Position numbers and translations under genes: made by a program
NCBI RefSeq assembly: GCF_900090285.1
Contig: NZ_LT607754.1
Span: 1,612,001-1,676,000, forward strand
Source of the DNA: Micromonospora inositola
GTDB lineage: Bacteria > Actinomycetota > Actinomycetes > Mycobacteriales > Micromonosporaceae
Direction: 5' to 3'
Length of the DNA stretch: 64,000 nt
The notes under the pieces: model-generated
Seen by the model: only the letters and a program-made list of their open reading frames with translations
Told to the model about the DNA's origin: nothing
Database searches by the model: none
In this document: positions 62,504 through 64,000 of the stretch, in pieces
Layout of the letters: each line of letters starts with the position of its first letter
Numbering within the stretch: position 1 is the stretch's first letter

Positions 62504-64000
62504 TCACGGACGCGACGTGACCGCTGCGAGCAGGCCGGCCAGCCGCCGGCCGGTCCGGGTCTGCGCGTACGGGATCAGGGCCAGCGCCTCCTGCCACGCC
62601 CGCACCGCGGCGTCCTGGTCGCCGGCGGCGGCGAGGGCGTCGCCGAGCAGCGCCAGCACCTCCGCGGCCGGCGCCGACGCCGAGGCCTCCTGGTAGGCGA
62701 CGGCCGCCTCGCGCCAGCAGTCGACCGCCTTGCCGAGCTCCCGGCGGGCGGAATGCACCTGGCCGAGCACCTCCCACGCCTCGGCGATGCCCAGCCTGTA
62801 CTGCGCTCCGCGCGACAGCGCCATCGCCTGCTCGGCGCAGCGCACGGCCTCTTCCTCCCGGCCCAGTTCGGCGTTGCTCGCGGCCATGATCACCAGGGCG
62901 TCCGCGAGCAGTTTGTCGTCTCCGGCCGCCCATGGCCCCAGCGCCGCGGAAAGCGCCCGGACGACCTCCTCGTGTCGCCCCTGGGCGCCCAGGATCATCG
63001 CCCGGTTGATCGCGGCCCGGGTCATCTCGCCGTGCAGGCCGAGCCGGGCGAGCAGCACGAGCGCCTGGTCGAGATGCCCGACCGCGGTCTCGTGCTCGCG
63101 CCGGAAGTAGGCCGCCCCGGCCAGGCTGCGGTGCATCCGGGCCTGCCCGACCAGGTCGCCGCCCGCCCGGGCGGCCCCGAGGGCCACCTCGCCGGTCGCC
63201 GTCCAGTCGGCCCACCGGCCGCTGCGGTCGAAGAAGTGCTGCATGCCCAGGGCGAGCTGCCAGGCGTCGGTGTGCCGGCCCTGCCGGGCGGCCCGGCCGA
63301 CCAGCGCGATCAGGACCTGCCGCTCGGCGGTGAACCAGCGCATGGCGTCGCCGTGGCCGGCGAAGCGCAGCGGGGTCTCGCCGGGCCCCGGCTCGATCAT
63401 CGGGTGGTACTCGGAGGCCAGCAGCCGCCGGTGCGCCTGATAGCAGGTGGCCCGGTAGAACTGCAGGCAGCGCAGCTCCGCGGCGGCGCGCTCGGCCGGG
63501 CTGTCGTTCTCCTCGCCGAGCTCCGCGGCATAGGCCAGCAGCAGGTCGTGGGTGCGGTAGCGGCCCGGCAGGTCCTCGCTGATCAGGTGCGCGCGGCTCA
63601 GCTCGCCGATCAGCGCCCGCCCGGTCCGCAGCGGGACGCCGGCCAGGCCCGCCGCCCCGGCGATCGAGATGTCGGGGCCGGGATGGATCGGCAGCAGCCG
63701 GAAGAGCCGGGCGGCCGGGGCGGAGAGTGCCTGGTAGGACCAGGAGAAGACGGCACGCAGGCCGGTCTGCGGGTCGTCGCCGTCGAAGCCGTCCAGGCTC
63801 CCGGGCGCTTGGGCCAGCTCGGCGGCGATCTGCGCCGGTGGCGTCCGCGGCAGGCTCGCCGCTCGGGCGGCCACCACGGCCAGCGCGAGCGGCAGCCGCC
63901 CGCAGCTGGCGATGATGGCGTCGATCGCGGCCGGGTCCGCCGCGACGCGGCTGGCGCCGAGCGGCCCGAGGAGCGCCGCGCGGGCCTCGTCGAGGCTCGG
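62504..64000 (-). CDS. AfsR-like NB-ARC/TPR regulator (5' end outside the window)
   Basis: The visible 498 residues continue beyond position 64000. They begin in an NB-ARC helical region (CGRLPLALAVVAARA) and continue with a winged-helix-like segment and at least five TPR repeats. The sequence is clearly paralogous to the regulator at 58873 (for example FSWSYQALSAPAARLFRLLPIHP against FSWSYRALTPEAARLFRLLPLHP). An N-terminal DNA-binding and BTAD region is expected but not seen. Confidence 0.85.
   Translation of the reverse strand, partial: PSLDEARAALLGPLGASRVAADPAAIDAIIASCGRLPLALAVVAARAASLPRTPPAQIAAELAQAPGSLDGFDGDDPQTGLRAVFSWSYQALSAPAARLFRLLPIHPGPDISIAGAAGLAGVPLRTGRALIGELSRAHLISEDLPGRYRTHDLLLAYAAELGEENDSPAERAAAELRCLQFYRATCYQAHRRLLASEYHPMIEPGPGETPLRFAGHGDAMRWFTAERQVLIALVGRAARQGRHTDAWQLALGMQHFFDRSGRWADWTATGEVALGAARAGGDLVGQARMHRSLAGAAYFRREHETAVGHLDQALVLLARLGLHGEMTRAAINRAMILGAQGRHEEVVRALSAALGPWAAGDDKLLADALVIMAASNAELGREEEAVRCAEQAMALSRGAQYRLGIAEAWEVLGQVHSARRELGKAVDCWREAAVAYQEASASAPAAEVLALLGDALAAAGDQDAAVRAWQEALALIPYAQTRTGRRLAGLLAAVTSRP

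Overview
This is a very G+C-rich actinobacterial chromosome segment. The gene families, the GTG starts, the many 1-4 bp gene overlaps and the density of SpoIIE-type phosphatases fit a Micromonosporaceae member (Micromonospora-like). That placement is inferred from gene content; no marker gene such as rRNA is present.

Layout. Positions 110-6193 (minus strand) hold a cytochrome c maturation cluster with hemL: hemL, a histidine phosphatase, then resA, ccdA, resB and ccsB. Positions 6362-9813 hold an anti-sigma antagonist and an ABC exporter controlled by a divergent GbsR/MarR regulator. Positions 9817-17066 hold a soluble histidine kinase with a nine-fold HAMP array, its receiver protein and a divergent HATPase-GAF-PP2C phosphatase. 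Positions 17112-28877 are metabolic and envelope genes: a FAD oxidase, a prolyl oligopeptidase, a threonine dehydratase-like enzyme, a NodB deacetylase fused to a processive glycosyltransferase, a PadR-controlled FtsX-type ABC transporter and an AraC regulator.

Positions 28887-34476 are a six-gene, translationally coupled stressosome operon in the order RsbR, RsbS, RsbT, RsbX-like, histidine kinase, receiver-PP2C. A divergent STAS antagonist sits beside it. Positions 34994-47461 are mixed housekeeping and accessory genes: an MFS transporter with a GntR regulator, MscL, a BenE transporter with an XRE-cupin regulator, a LuxR regulator, a PPM phosphatase, an Eis-like acetyltransferase, a ZIP transporter, a beta-helix lipoprotein and an SDR.

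A tRNA-Lys gene at 47610 marks the left edge of a decayed integrative element of about 5.1 kb. It has an integrase 3' remnant beside the tRNA and a duplicated tRNA 3' end at 52770-52799. Its cargo is a lipoprotein, a membrane-anchored CBM3-GH16 protein, a processive GT2 synthase and a small membrane protein. Beyond it lie a hydrolase/PadR pair, a zinc-ribbon gene abutting an IS481-type remnant, a large secreted subtilisin, and two AfsR-like regulators flanking an ECF sigma factor; the second regulator is cut by the window end.

Two themes cross the window. First, partner-switching signalling is heavily represented: three SpoIIE-type phosphatase genes, four HATPase-bearing regulators, four STAS proteins and a PPM phosphatase. 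Second, at least thirteen start codons have a TAnnnT hexamer 6-7 bases upstream, the arrangement expected for leaderless transcripts. Two of these promoters carry a near-consensus actinobacterial LexA (SOS) box.
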